The notes beneath the pieces were generated by a model. That model was not told the origin of the DNA. It saw nothing but the letters and a program-made list of their open reading frames with translations, and did not search any database. Source: Enterobacter sp. RHBSTW-00175 (lineage in GTDB: Bacteria; Pseudomonadota; Gammaproteobacteria; Enterobacterales; Enterobacteriaceae). From it: 64,000 nucleotides of DNA. Positions 1-8,459 of the stretch are shown piece by piece. Position numbers and translations under genes: made by a program. The DNA lies in contig NZ_CP055930.1 in NCBI RefSeq assembly GCF_013927005.1, positions 2,232,001 through 2,296,000 on the forward strand, in the 5' to 3' direction. Position 1 is the stretch's first letter, and every line of letters starts with the position of its first letter.

Positions 1-24
1 TCAAATGATGAATTCATTTCATTA

Positions 25-1005
25 ATGTCCCAATCTTTAAAAGCTAAATCATTAACTCCGGATATAAAAATTTATAGGTCACTCTTAAAAAGAAGCCTAG
101 ATGCATTTATATTATCCTTGGAGGTTTATAACAGACCTAGTCTAGATAATAGAATCGAAGCATTTTGTATTTTGTCGGTAAATGCTTGGGAGCTTTTATT
201 AAAGGCTGAACTAATAAAATCCTCAGGTTTGACGACGGTTTTCAACAAAAATGGATATTCCATCTGTATTTCTGATGCAATAAATAAACGTTTGCAGCAA
301 AATGATCCTGTAAAGAAAAATTTAGATGTTTTAATTGAACTTAGAGATGGTGCAATACATCTTCTCCTCCCTGAGTTGCAACCAGAATTATCTCGTCTTT
401 TTCAGGCAAATGTTTTAAATTTTCAACAAAGATATTTAAATGAAACTGGAATGTCCCCATTAGCAGGACAAAGCGTAGGGATGCTTAGTCTAGTTATTGA
501 TGGACCTAAAAGTAATTTAGCAACGATTAAAGAAAATTACGGAGAGATGACGGCAAATGTAGCAAAGGATTTTCTAACACGGTTTCATAATACTGTTGAA
601 GAGCAAAATTCAAATGAATTCAGTATATCCATTGATTATAGACTGACGCTAACTAAATCAGAAAAAGACAGCGATCTGTCTCTAGGTGTAGGAAATAATG
701 GAAGTAACGCTATTATTATCAGGGAAACCCGTGATCCAGATATCACACATCCTTATTATCAAGGATCTGCAATTGAGCGAATCAATCAATTGTTAAATAG
801 TAAAGCGATAACAAAATATTCTTTTAATGCCATAATTAAAAAACACAATATCCAAAAATCAAAACGTTCTGAAATGCACTATACAATTGATGAACGTCAT
901 CGTTACTCTGAAAGGTTCATTCAATGGATAGTTAAGAATTTGGAGCAACCAAAATGGTTAGATGAATCAATTACATTTTATAAAAATATAACGAAGAAAA
1001 AATAG
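25..1005 (+). CDS. DUF3644-type protein with HEPN-like motif
   Basis: 326-residue protein whose N-terminal third (a predicted helical stretch rich in Leu with a NAWELLLKA segment at about residues 53-61) and C-terminal HYT...RHRYSE region resemble the DUF3644 family; this is recalled from family features, not searched. Residues 107-112 read R-D-G-A-I-H, an Rx4H pattern like the catalytic motif of HEPN ribonucleases found in many toxin and abortive-infection proteins. A defence or toxin role is inference only. The gene is strikingly AT-rich compared with yicI next door, which suggests horizontal transfer. It ends 8 bases before the 3' end of selC, a classic island integration site. No clear Shine-Dalgarno precedes the ATG at 25, and the frame stays open to base 1, so the true start may lie outside the window. 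Confidence 0.65.
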   Translation: MSQSLKAKSLTPDIKIYRSLLKRSLDAFILSLEVYNRPSLDNRIEAFCILSVNAWELLLKAELIKSSGLTTVFNKNGYSICISDAINKRLQQNDPVKKNLDVLIELRDGAIHLLLPELQPELSRLFQANVLNFQQRYLNETGMSPLAGQSVGMLSLVIDGPKSNLATIKENYGEMTANVAKDFLTRFHNTVEEQNSNEFSISIDYRLTLTKSEKDSDLSLGVGNNGSNAIIIRETRDPDITHPYYQGSAIERINQLLNSKAITKYSFNAIIKKHNIQKSKRSEMHYTIDERHRYSERFIQWIVKNLEQPKWLDESITFYKNITKKK

Positions 1006-1013
1006 CAAACTAT

Positions 1014-1108
1014 TGGCGGAAGATCACAGGAGTCGAACCTGCCCGGGAACGCTGGCGTCCCCAACTGGATTTGAAGTCCAGCCACCTCACCGGAGATGAC
1101 GATCTTCC
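1014..1108 (-). tRNA. selC: tRNA-Sec (UCA anticodon)
   Basis: The reverse strand gives a 95-nt tRNA starting GGAAGATCGTC and ending in an encoded CCA (TGG on the plus strand at 1014-1016). It has the long variable arm, the 8-bp acceptor stem and an anticodon loop with CTTCAAATC, i.e. anticodon TCA (UCA in RNA), which decodes UGA as selenocysteine. The sequence closely matches remembered E. coli selC. SelC is charged with serine and converted to Sec-tRNA by SelA for delivery by SelB. Its 3' end faces the AT-rich gene at 25-1005, the usual arrangement when an island has integrated into the tRNA 3' end. Confidence 0.97.
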
Positions 1109-1139
1109 GCGCCTGCATTGCTACATGGAGGCGGGGCGC

Positions 1140-1145
1140 ATTATA
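1140..1145 (-). promoter_or_regulatory. selC promoter -10 box
   Basis: Read on the minus strand this is a perfect TATAAT followed by a GC-rich stretch (TGCGCCCCGCC), a discriminator typical of stable-RNA promoters, about 32 nt upstream of the tRNA 5' end. I could not identify a good -35 hexamer at 16-18 nt spacing. Confidence 0.6.
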
Positions 1146-1299
1146 GCTACTTTCAGGCATTTACCACATACCCCGACACACTTTTTTCACGTCTCTTTTG
1201 ACCTGTATTAAGTCATTTAAGTTAATTCTTAAGAAAATCCTCATGTTAGCCCTGCGTGCTCCCAACATTTACCTCGATCACAAAAAACAAGAAACGTAA

Positions 1300-1434
1300 T
1301 TTGCTAACCAGAAAACGCAATACTCGCCCCTGGAACAATGGTTTAAAACCTCTGTAACCGGTCTCAGTGACCTTATCGCTACAGGGCAGGCATCTGACGA
1401 CCAGCAAAGAATTACAGAACTAAGAGGACGATAA
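1300..1434 (+). pseudogene. possible yicJ 3' remnant upstream of yicI
   Basis: An open frame of 44 codons without ATG runs from just after a TAA (1297-1299) to a TAA at 1432-1434, one base before the yicI ATG. The encoded end (…[20 protein letters not shown]) has the amphipathic, charged look of the C-terminal tail of GPH-family sugar symporters such as YicJ, the gene that lies between selC and yicI in E. coli. The tight junction with yicI looks like operon coupling. The assignment is weak: the matched region is short, and I cannot align it by search. The rest of 1109-1299 holds the selC promoter and a short 18-codon frame in the same register (ATG near 1243) that also ends at 1297-1299. Confidence 0.35.
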
Positions 1435-1435
1435 G

Positions 1436-3754
1436 ATGAAAATCAGTGATGGAAACTGGCTCATTCAACCTGGCCTGGAGGTAACTTACCCGGTGCAGGT
1501 ATTTGATGTGGAACAGCAGGGCAACGACCTGGTGGTCTACGTTGCGCCGCGTGATGTGCGCGAGCGCGCCTGGCAGCTCGACAGCCTGATGTTTACGGTT
1601 CGTCTGTTCGCGCCACAGGAAGGGATTGTCGGGGTGCGCATTGAGCACTTCCAGGGGGCGCTGGATAACGGCCCGCACTATCCGTTGAACGTGCTGAAAG
1701 ACGTGAAGGTAGAGATTCAAAACAATGCGGAATTTGCCGAGCTGAAAAGCGGCAACGTCAGCGTACGCGTCACCAAAGGTGAGTTCTGGGCGCTGGATTT
1801 CCTGCGTAATGGCCAGCGTATTACCGGCAGCCAGCTGAAAAACAACGGCTACGTGCAGGACAGCAACACCGATCGCAACTATCTCTTCGAACGTCTGGAT
1901 CTGGGTGTGGGCGAAACGGTCTACGGGCTGGGCGAGCGCTTTACCGCACTGGTGCGCAATGGCCAGACGGTCGAAACCTGGAACCGCGATGGCGGCACCA
2001 GTACCGAACAGTCGTACAAAAATATCCCGTTCTATCTCACCAACCGCGGCTACGGCGTGCTGGTGAATCACCCACAAAACGTCTCGTTTGAAATCGGCTC
2101 TGAGAAAGTCTCCAAAGTGCAGTTCAGCGTTGAAGGCGAACATCTGGAATATTTCGTGATCGACGGCCCGACGCCGAAAGAGGTATTAAACCGCTATACG
2201 CAGTTCACCGGGCGTCCGGCGCTGCCGCCGGCATGGTCTTTCGGCCTGTGGCTGACGACCTCGTTTACCACCAACTATGACGAAGCCACGGTAAACAGCT
2301 TCATCGACGGTATGGCCGAGCGCGACCTGCCGCTGCACGTTTTCCACTTCGACTGCTTCTGGATGAAAGCCTTCCAGTGGTGCGATTTCGAGTGGGACCC
2401 GGTGACCTTCCCGGACCCTAAAGGGATGATCCGCCGCCTGAAGGAAAAAGGACTCAAAGTCTGCGTGTGGATCAACCCGTACATTGGCCAGAAATCACCG
2501 GTGTTTAACGAGCTAAAAGAGAAAGGCTATCTGCTTAAACGCCCGGATGGCTCTCTGTGGCAGTGGGATAAGTGGCAGCCGGGTCTGGCGATTTATGACT
2601 TTACCAACCCGGAAGCCTGTAAGTGGTACGCCGACAAGCTGAAAGGCCTGGTGGATATTGGCGTGGATTGCTTCAAAACCGACTTTGGCGAGCGTATCCC
2701 GACCGACGTGCAGTGGTTTGATGGCTCGGATCCGCAGAAAATGCACAACCACTACGCCTACATCTATAACGAACTGGTGTGGAACGTACTGAAAGAAACC
2801 GTCGGCGAAGAAGAGGCGGTGCTGTTTGCCCGTTCAGCGTCTGTGGGGGCGCAACAGTTCCCGGTGCACTGGGGCGGTGACTGCTACGCCAACTATGAAT
2901 CGATGGCAGAAAGCCTGCGCGGTGGGTTGTCGATTGGTCTGTCTGGCTTTGGCTTCTGGAGCCACGATATCGGCGGGTTCGAAAATACGGCCCCGGCGCA
3001 TGTCTACAAACGCTGGTGCGCGTTCGGGCTGTTCTCCAGCCATAGCCGCCTGCACGGCAGCAAATCCTACCGTGTGCCGTGGGCGTACGATGACGAGTCC
3101 TGCGACGTGGTGCGCCACTTCACGCAGCTGAAATGCCAGATGATGCCGTATCTGTATCGCCAGGCCGCGCTGGCGCGTGAGCTGGGCACCCCGATGCTGC
3201 GGGCGATGATGCTGGAATTCCCGGACGATCCGGCGTGCGATTATCTCGACCGCCAGTACATGCTCGGCGATTCCATGATGGTTGCGCCGGTGTTCTCCGA
3301 AGCGGGTGATGTGCAGTTCTATCTGCCGGAAGGACGCTGGACACACCTGTGGCACAACGATGAAATCCAGGGCAGTCGCTGGCACAAACAGCAGCACGAC
3401 TTCCGCAGCCTGCCGGTGTACGTGCGCGATAACACCCTGCTGGCGCTGGGTAACAACAACCAGAAGCCAGACTACGCGTGGAACGAGGGCACTGCCTTCC
3501 AGCTGTTTAACCTGGGCGATGGCGCAACGGCAGTCAGCGAAGTGCCTGCGGCGAATGGCTCGGTGGTGTTTACGCTGAAGGCGTTACGTCAGGGCGACGT
3601 CGTGACCTTTACCGGCGCGGGAGAAGCGAAAAACTGGTCGGTGTGCTTGCGCAACGTGCAGAAGGTGAGCGGCGTGAAGGGCGGTTCACACGCGGGCAGC
3701 GAGTGGGGCGTGGTGGTGAAAGCGGAGGGGGATGAGGTGGTGGTTCACCTTTAA
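1436..3754 (+). CDS. yicI: alpha-xylosidase YicI (GH31)
   Basis: 772 residues, the same length as E. coli YicI, a cytoplasmic family-31 glycosidase that releases alpha-linked xylose from isoprimeverose-like oligosaccharides. The catalytic nucleophile is visible as Asp416 in KTDFGE and the acid/base as Asp482 in WGGDC. An N-terminal beta-sandwich, a (beta/alpha)8 barrel and C-terminal beta domains are expected from the family. A GAGG ribosome-binding site lies 8 nt before the ATG. In E. coli the gene is co-transcribed with the symporter gene yicJ; here only 327 bp separates yicI from selC, so the transporter partner is missing locally. Confidence 0.97.
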   Translation: MKISDGNWLIQPGLEVTYPVQVFDVEQQGNDLVVYVAPRDVRERAWQLDSLMFTVRLFAPQEGIVGVRIEHFQGALDNGPHYPLNVLKDVKVEIQNNAEFAELKSGNVSVRVTKGEFWALDFLRNGQRITGSQLKNNGYVQDSNTDRNYLFERLDLGVGETVYGLGERFTALVRNGQTVETWNRDGGTSTEQSYKNIPFYLTNRGYGVLVNHPQNVSFEIGSEKVSKVQFSVEGEHLEYFVIDGPTPKEVLNRYTQFTGRPALPPAWSFGLWLTTSFTTNYDEATVNSFIDGMAERDLPLHVFHFDCFWMKAFQWCDFEWDPVTFPDPKGMIRRLKEKGLKVCVWINPYIGQKSPVFNELKEKGYLLKRPDGSLWQWDKWQPGLAIYDFTNPEACKWYADKLKGLVDIGVDCFKTDFGERIPTDVQWFDGSDPQKMHNHYAYIYNELVWNVLKETVGEEEAVLFARSASVGAQQFPVHWGGDCYANYESMAESLRGGLSIGLSGFGFWSHDIGGFENTAPAHVYKRWCAFGLFSSHSRLHGSKSYRVPWAYDDESCDVVRHFTQLKCQMMPYLYRQAALARELGTPMLRAMMLEFPDDPACDYLDRQYMLGDSMMVAPVFSEAGDVQFYLPEGRWTHLWHNDEIQGSRWHKQQHDFRSLPVYVRDNTLLALGNNNQKPDYAWNEGTAFQLFNLGDGATAVSEVPAANGSVVFTLKALRQGDVVTFTGAGEAKNWSVCLRNVQKVSGVKGGSHAGSEWGVVVKAEGDEVVVHL

Positions 3755-3756
3755 TT

Positions 3757-3840
3757 CCCCTCACCCTAACCCTCTCCCCAAAGGGGCGAGGGAATGGTTT
3801 GCTCCCTCTCCCTTTCAGGGAGAGGGCTGGGGTGAGGGTG
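3757..3840. repeat. GC-rich dispersed palindrome, copy A
   Basis: Two opposed arms, CCCCTCACCCTAACCCTCTC (from 3757) and its near complement GAGAGGGCTGGGGTGAGGG (to about 3839), enclose smaller inverted repeats. The same arms recur at 58436-58507, so this is a dispersed intergenic element rather than a private terminator. It lies between the convergent genes yicI and yicH, may act as a bidirectional terminator, and supplies the last codons of yicH. Confidence 0.8.
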
Positions 3841-5518
3841 GTGTTGAAACCACACCGCCCGTCATCGTCTGCTGCACCTGCTGTTTATCCATATTCACCG
3901 CGTTCAGCTTGCCGTTCACCGTTGGCTTCAAGGGCGCACTGGCCTGCACGCTGCCGCTGGCGGTCAACTGCACATTGCCATCTCCCGCAATCGGCAGCGC
4001 TGGCCAACCCCAGTGCTGGATCACGTTCAGCGGCACGCCTCGCCCGTTCAGGCTGACTGTGGTTTGCCGCTGCGGCAGTTGTGAAACCGTCGCGGTGGCC
4101 TCCAGAATGCCTTTCTCGGTAAAGGCGCTCAGCTCGCTGATGTTAACGGTCGATGCGTTGGCATTCAGCGTGAGCGACGGGCGTCGTACGTCCACGCGGT
4201 TAAAGGTCGCTGCTGCGCCATTCAGCGTTGCGCTGCCGCTCCACACGCCCCACTGGTGGTCTTTTGCCAGTTGCAGGTTTGCGCCGTAGCCGTCCAGAGA
4301 GGTAACTTGCCACGGGAAGGCCGGATCGATATCAATCACCAGGTTGCGGCTCAGGCCGAATTTTTTCAGCGTCACGCTGTTCAGCCATTCAGGCAGCGGG
4401 TCCATCCACAGGGTTTTCCAGTTCTGCGGCAGAGTGTATTCCAGCCCGGCAATGGCGGCATCGTCCAGCACCAGCGATTTGCCGTCGCGCTGCCAGTTGC
4501 CGGAGGTGCGCACCATGCCGCCCTCCCAGCGAGAGGTAAACTGGCGCAGCGCAATGCCCTGCGGGGCGAATTCTGCATTCAGGATCGGGTCAAACAGATG
4601 CACAGAGCCATAGATAAACTCACTGGCGTTCATCGATAACCACCCCTCCTGGCTTTGCCAGTCACCTTTGCTCAGGGTCAGGTTGCGCAAGCTTAAATCG
4701 AGATCCGTCACTGCCCAGTCCGGGCCTTGCAGACGCGCGTCGGTCACCTCCAGCCGGCCAATCTGCAAGGACGGCAGCGTGGTTATGGGGGCAAAGAAAT
4801 CCATCAGTGATTTATCGCTTTGCAGGCGGATGTCATTCAGGCGCATAGAGTCGATAATCCAGCTGCCATCGGCGTTACGCAGGGCCGAGCCGGTAAGTGA
4901 GCCGCGCGCCATATCCGCGCCAATGGTGTTCAGAACCACCTCTTTACCGTTGAGCTGCCCCTGGATCAGCACGTTACTGGCTGGTACGCCATTCAGGGTG
5001 AGCGACCCAGCACTCATCTGGATCTGCGCGTTTTTACCCAGCACGTTACCTGCCTCTGGCTGCCACGGGGTCACGCCGCCCGTCACTTTCTGTGCGCTCA
5101 GGTCCCAGTCGGTATTCGGGCTGTTAAAGGCCATGTTGTTTAACTGCAAGCGGTCTGCCTGGAAGGGCAGAGGTGCCGTTTGCGGAGAGAGATTCAGCGT
5201 TCCGTCATACAGGGTGATGGTATCCACGTGCAGCGGATCGGTTATCTGGCGGCTGCTTAAACCGATATCTACTTTTTTCGCCACCAGAGTGGCGGGTTTG
5301 CCGTCACGGCCAAAGGTGATGTTTTCCAGAATGATGTGGGAAGGTGACGAGAAGCGATGATCCATCTGGTCGAAACTGAGTTCGTAATCGGTATTGACCG
5401 TGACCCAGCTACTGACCTCAGACGCACCCCAGCGAGTCTGGAGCAGGAAATAGAACGCCAGAACCACAATTAACAGGGCTATCAGAAGATAAACGAGCAG
5501 CTTTCCAATAAATTTCAT
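3815..5518 (-). CDS. yicH: AsmA-family inner-membrane protein YicH
   Basis: 567 residues, close to the 569 of E. coli YicH. One N-terminal membrane segment (KLLVYLLIALLIVVLAFYFLL region) anchors a large periplasmic AsmA/TamB-like beta-rich domain. AsmA-like proteins are implicated in lipid transport to the outer membrane; the specific role of YicH is less defined. The MKFIGK start at 5518 was chosen over an ATG 8 codons upstream because it matches E. coli and has GGAAGA at proper spacing. The C-terminus is unusual: after MTGGVVS the frame enters the palindromic repeat and ends TPPSPQPSP, replacing the tail remembered for E. coli. Confidence 0.93.
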   Translation of the reverse strand: MKFIGKLLVYLLIALLIVVLAFYFLLQTRWGASEVSSWVTVNTDYELSFDQMDHRFSSPSHIILENITFGRDGKPATLVAKKVDIGLSSRQITDPLHVDTITLYDGTLNLSPQTAPLPFQADRLQLNNMAFNSPNTDWDLSAQKVTGGVTPWQPEAGNVLGKNAQIQMSAGSLTLNGVPASNVLIQGQLNGKEVVLNTIGADMARGSLTGSALRNADGSWIIDSMRLNDIRLQSDKSLMDFFAPITTLPSLQIGRLEVTDARLQGPDWAVTDLDLSLRNLTLSKGDWQSQEGWLSMNASEFIYGSVHLFDPILNAEFAPQGIALRQFTSRWEGGMVRTSGNWQRDGKSLVLDDAAIAGLEYTLPQNWKTLWMDPLPEWLNSVTLKKFGLSRNLVIDIDPAFPWQVTSLDGYGANLQLAKDHQWGVWSGSATLNGAAATFNRVDVRRPSLTLNANASTVNISELSAFTEKGILEATATVSQLPQRQTTVSLNGRGVPLNVIQHWGWPALPIAGDGNVQLTASGSVQASAPLKPTVNGKLNAVNMDKQQVQQTMTGGVVSTPPSPQPSP

Positions 5519-5602
5519 GGTCTTCCATCCCGCGAAACGCACATAAAGGAGTTATGCACGATTTATGCGCAATGCTCAAGGCGGGAATGGTGTAATTAGA
5601 TG

Positions 5603-5631
5603 TCACGGCAGGCATTGACTGCCTGCCGTGA
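5603..5631 (-). terminator. 12-bp hairpin after xanP
   Basis: TCACGGCAGGCA and TGCCTGCCGTGA form a perfect 12-bp stem around a 5-nt loop, 6 bases past the xanP stop codon. No T-run follows on the minus strand, so it may stabilise the 3' end or work with Rho rather than act as a classical intrinsic terminator. Confidence 0.5.
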
Positions 5632-5637
5632 TGGCGA

Positions 5638-7029
5638 TCAATTTTTTTCAGGCGGGAAAACGAGGTTCAGTACGATGGCCGTAATACCGCCAGCCGCGAT
5701 GCCGGAAGAGAGCAGGTTTTTCAGCCAGTCTGGTGCGAACTGAAGGATCAGCGGCTGCTGAGAAACACCCAGGCCGACAGCCAGAGACAGCGCGATAATC
5801 ATGATCGCACGACGATTCAGCGGCTCGCGCGAGACAATGCGCACACCCGATGCGGCGATAGTCCCGAACATCACAAGCGTAGCGCCGCCAAGCACCGGCT
5901 CAGGAATGTGCTGCACAAAACCACTTACTGCCGGGAACAGGCCGAGCACGATCAGCATCAGTGCCACCACAAAACCGACGTAGCGGCTGGCAACGCCGGT
6001 CAGCTGGATCACGCCGTTATTCTGGCCGAAGCAGGAGTTCGGGAAGGTGTTGAACACCGCAGAGACAAACGAGTTCAGGCCGTTTGCCAGCACGCCGCCT
6101 TTCAGGCGTTTCATGTACAGCGGGCCAGAAACCGGCTGCTCAGAGACATCAGACGTCGCCGTAATATCACCGATGGTTTCCAGCGAGGTGATCATAAAGA
6201 CCAGCATCAGCGGCACCAGCAGACCCCAGTCAATGCCCAGGCCGTAGTACAGCGGGGTCGGGATGGTGATTAATGCACTGCTGGCGGGGGCAGCATTTTC
6301 CGGCAGCATCCCCAGCGCCCATGCCAGCAGATAGCCGGCAGCCATGGCGATCACCAGTGACGCGACGCGCAGGTAAGGGTTACGCTGACGGTTAAGCAGA
6401 ATAATGATCGCCAGCACCACGCCTGCCAGCAGCAGGTTTTTCGGTGCGCCGAAGGTGTGGTCGGCCATTGCGCCATAACCGCCGCCGATGGAGGTCAGGC
6501 CAACCTGAATCAGAGACAGGCCGATAATCATCACTACCACGCCGGACACCAGTGGGGTGATCACGCGGCGCGCCAGGTGCAGAACGCGGGAGATAACCAT
6601 TTCCGTGCAGCTTGCCAGCATCAGGGTACCGAACAGGGCTGCCATCATGGTCGGGACATCGGCACCACCGGTTTTCAGCGCCGTGCCGCCCATAATCAGC
6701 GGTGCCACAAAATTAAAACTGGTGCCCTGAATCGACAGCAAACCCGAACCCACCGGACCCCACGCTTTAATCTGAATAATCGAGGCCACGCCAGAGGCGA
6801 ACAGGGACATGCTGATGATGTGTTGTGTGTCCTGAGCCGGTAAACCAAGCGCCTGGCAAATCAGCAGAGCAGGCGTGATCACCGCAACAAACATCGCCAG
6901 TAAATGCTGACAAGCGGCAAACAGGGTTTGAGGCAGCGGTGGGCGATCTTCAAGGCGGTAGATTAATTCACTGTTCTGCGGCTGCGCAATCGGTTGCGCA
7001 TCGGGAGACTCTATGGTGTTAACGGACAT
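5638..7029 (-). CDS. xanP: xanthine:H+ symporter XanP
   Basis: 463 residues, the same as E. coli XanP (YicE), a high-affinity xanthine permease of the NAT/NCS2 family in the inner membrane. The family signature [10 protein letters not shown] is present, as are the conserved [13 protein letters not shown] segment of TM8 and the [10 protein letters not shown] segment of TM3, both of which line the substrate site in this family. About 14 hydrophobic segments are visible. The start at 7029 (MSVNTIES) matches the E. coli N-terminus; an ATG 5 codons upstream is less likely. The gene is divergent from gltS, with about 225 bp of shared upstream DNA and no obvious purine riboswitch. Confidence 0.96.
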   Translation of the reverse strand: MSVNTIESPDAQPIAQPQNSELIYRLEDRPPLPQTLFAACQHLLAMFVAVITPALLICQALGLPAQDTQHIISMSLFASGVASIIQIKAWGPVGSGLLSIQGTSFNFVAPLIMGGTALKTGGADVPTMMAALFGTLMLASCTEMVISRVLHLARRVITPLVSGVVVMIIGLSLIQVGLTSIGGGYGAMADHTFGAPKNLLLAGVVLAIIILLNRQRNPYLRVASLVIAMAAGYLLAWALGMLPENAAPASSALITIPTPLYYGLGIDWGLLVPLMLVFMITSLETIGDITATSDVSEQPVSGPLYMKRLKGGVLANGLNSFVSAVFNTFPNSCFGQNNGVIQLTGVASRYVGFVVALMLIVLGLFPAVSGFVQHIPEPVLGGATLVMFGTIAASGVRIVSREPLNRRAIMIIALSLAVGLGVSQQPLILQFAPDWLKNLLSSGIAAGGITAIVLNLVFPPEKN

Positions 7030-7254
7030 CGGCAGCAATCCCACGGTAGAAAAGCGGGCATTTTATCTGACCAGTTGGTAAAAGCAAACGATTGCCAGCA
7101 AAAAAAGATAAGAAAATCTGCCGCTGCGGGCACCTTTTTTACACGCCGTCAGGAAAAAAAATTACACTTTTTACGCGGGTGGCTCATGACGAGCGCAAAC
7201 CCGCCAGGATAACGCCGCGTGTGAGTGGAATACGCGCAGAATAAGGAGCCCTCT

Positions 7255-8457
7255 ATGATTCACCTCGATACGTTGTCGACACTTGTTGCCGCAACGCTGG
7301 TCTTACTGCTTGGCCGTAAACTGGTACACAGTGTTTCCCTTCTCAAGAAGTACACCATTCCTGAACCCGTTGCCGGTGGATTACTGGTGGCGCTGGCCCT
7401 GCTGGTGCTGAAAAAAAGCATGGGCTGGGAAATTGATTTTGATATGTCCCTGAAAGACCCGCTGATGCTGGCTTTCTTTGCCACCATCGGCCTGAATGCC
7501 AACCTGGCGAGCCTGCGCGCGGGCGGTAAAGTGCTCGGCGTATTTTTGATTGTGGTGGTTGGGCTGCTGCTGATGCAAAACGCTATCGGTATCGGCATGG
7601 CCACGCTGCTGGGGCTGGATCCGCTGATGGGGCTGCTGGCAGGGTCAATCACGCTGTCTGGTGGACATGGCACCGGTGCCGCGTGGAGCAAGCTGTTCAT
7701 TGAGCGTTACGGCTTTGAAAACGCAACGGAAGTGGCGATGGCCTGCGCAACCTTCGGCCTGGTGCTGGGCGGGTTGATTGGTGGCCCGGTGGCGCGCTAT
7801 CTGGTGAAGCACTCCACTACGCCAGACGGCAGACCGGACGATGAACTGGTGCCCACGGCGTTTGAAAAGCCGGATGTCGGGCGCAGTATTACTTCGCTGG
7901 TGCTGATTGAAACCATCGCGATGATTGCCATCTGCCTGACCGTGGGCAAAGTGGTTGCGCAATGGCTGGCAGGCTCCGCATTTGAACTGCCGACATTTGT
8001 TTGCGTGCTGTTTGTCGGGGTGGTGCTGAGTAACGGTCTGGCCGCAATGGGCTTCTACCGCGTGTTCGAACGTGCCGTTTCGGTGCTGGGTAACGTCTGC
8101 CTGTCACTGTTCCTGGCGATGGCGCTGATGAGCCTCAAGCTCTGGGAACTGGCCTCTCTGGCGCTGCCGATGGTCGCTATTCTGGCGGTTCAGGCCCTGT
8201 TTATGGCCCTGTATGCCATGTTTGTCACCTGGCGCATGATGGGTAAAAACTACGATGCTGCGGTACTGGCTGCGGGGCATTGCGGGTTTGGTCTGGGTGC
8301 GACGCCGACCGCTATTGCCAACATGCAGGCGATCACCGAGCGATTCGGTCCCTCTCATATGGCGTTTCTGGTGGTTCCGATGGTGGGGGCGTTCTTTATT
8401 GATATCGTCAACGCGCTGGTGATCAAGCTGTACCTGATGCTGCCAATGTTTGCCTGA
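7255..8457 (+). CDS. gltS: sodium/glutamate symporter GltS
   Basis: 400 residues, one shorter than E. coli GltS, an inner-membrane Na+-coupled glutamate importer. It contains two inverted-topology halves, each with a Gly-rich re-entrant loop: SGGHGTGAAWSKL in the first and GHCGFGLGATPTAIANM in the second, the family's ion/substrate-binding elements. AAGGAG at about 7242-7247 precedes the ATG at 7255, which fixes this start over an upstream in-frame ATG at 7225. It is convergent with recG with only 2 bp between stop codons, so the two transcripts must overlap. Confidence 0.97.
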   Translation: MIHLDTLSTLVAATLVLLLGRKLVHSVSLLKKYTIPEPVAGGLLVALALLVLKKSMGWEIDFDMSLKDPLMLAFFATIGLNANLASLRAGGKVLGVFLIVVVGLLLMQNAIGIGMATLLGLDPLMGLLAGSITLSGGHGTGAAWSKLFIERYGFENATEVAMACATFGLVLGGLIGGPVARYLVKHSTTPDGRPDDELVPTAFEKPDVGRSITSLVLIETIAMIAICLTVGKVVAQWLAGSAFELPTFVCVLFVGVVLSNGLAAMGFYRVFERAVSVLGNVCLSLFLAMALMSLKLWELASLALPMVAILAVQALFMALYAMFVTWRMMGKNYDAAVLAAGHCGFGLGATPTAIANMQAITERFGPSHMAFLVVPMVGAFFIDIVNALVIKLYLMLPMFA

Positions 8458-8459
8458 TA

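Noticed and set aside
1412..2143. 243-codon minus-strand frame opposite yicI
   Set aside because: Antisense to a well-recognised enzyme with both catalytic residues; no recognisable motif.
3757..3840. Possible CRISPR repeats in the GC-rich region
   Set aside because: The arms are inverted, not direct repeats with spacers, and the same element recurs alone at 58436.
7030..7254. Purine riboswitch before xanP
   Set aside because: No three-way-junction aptamer pattern or conserved loop sequences are visible in the short divergent spacer.
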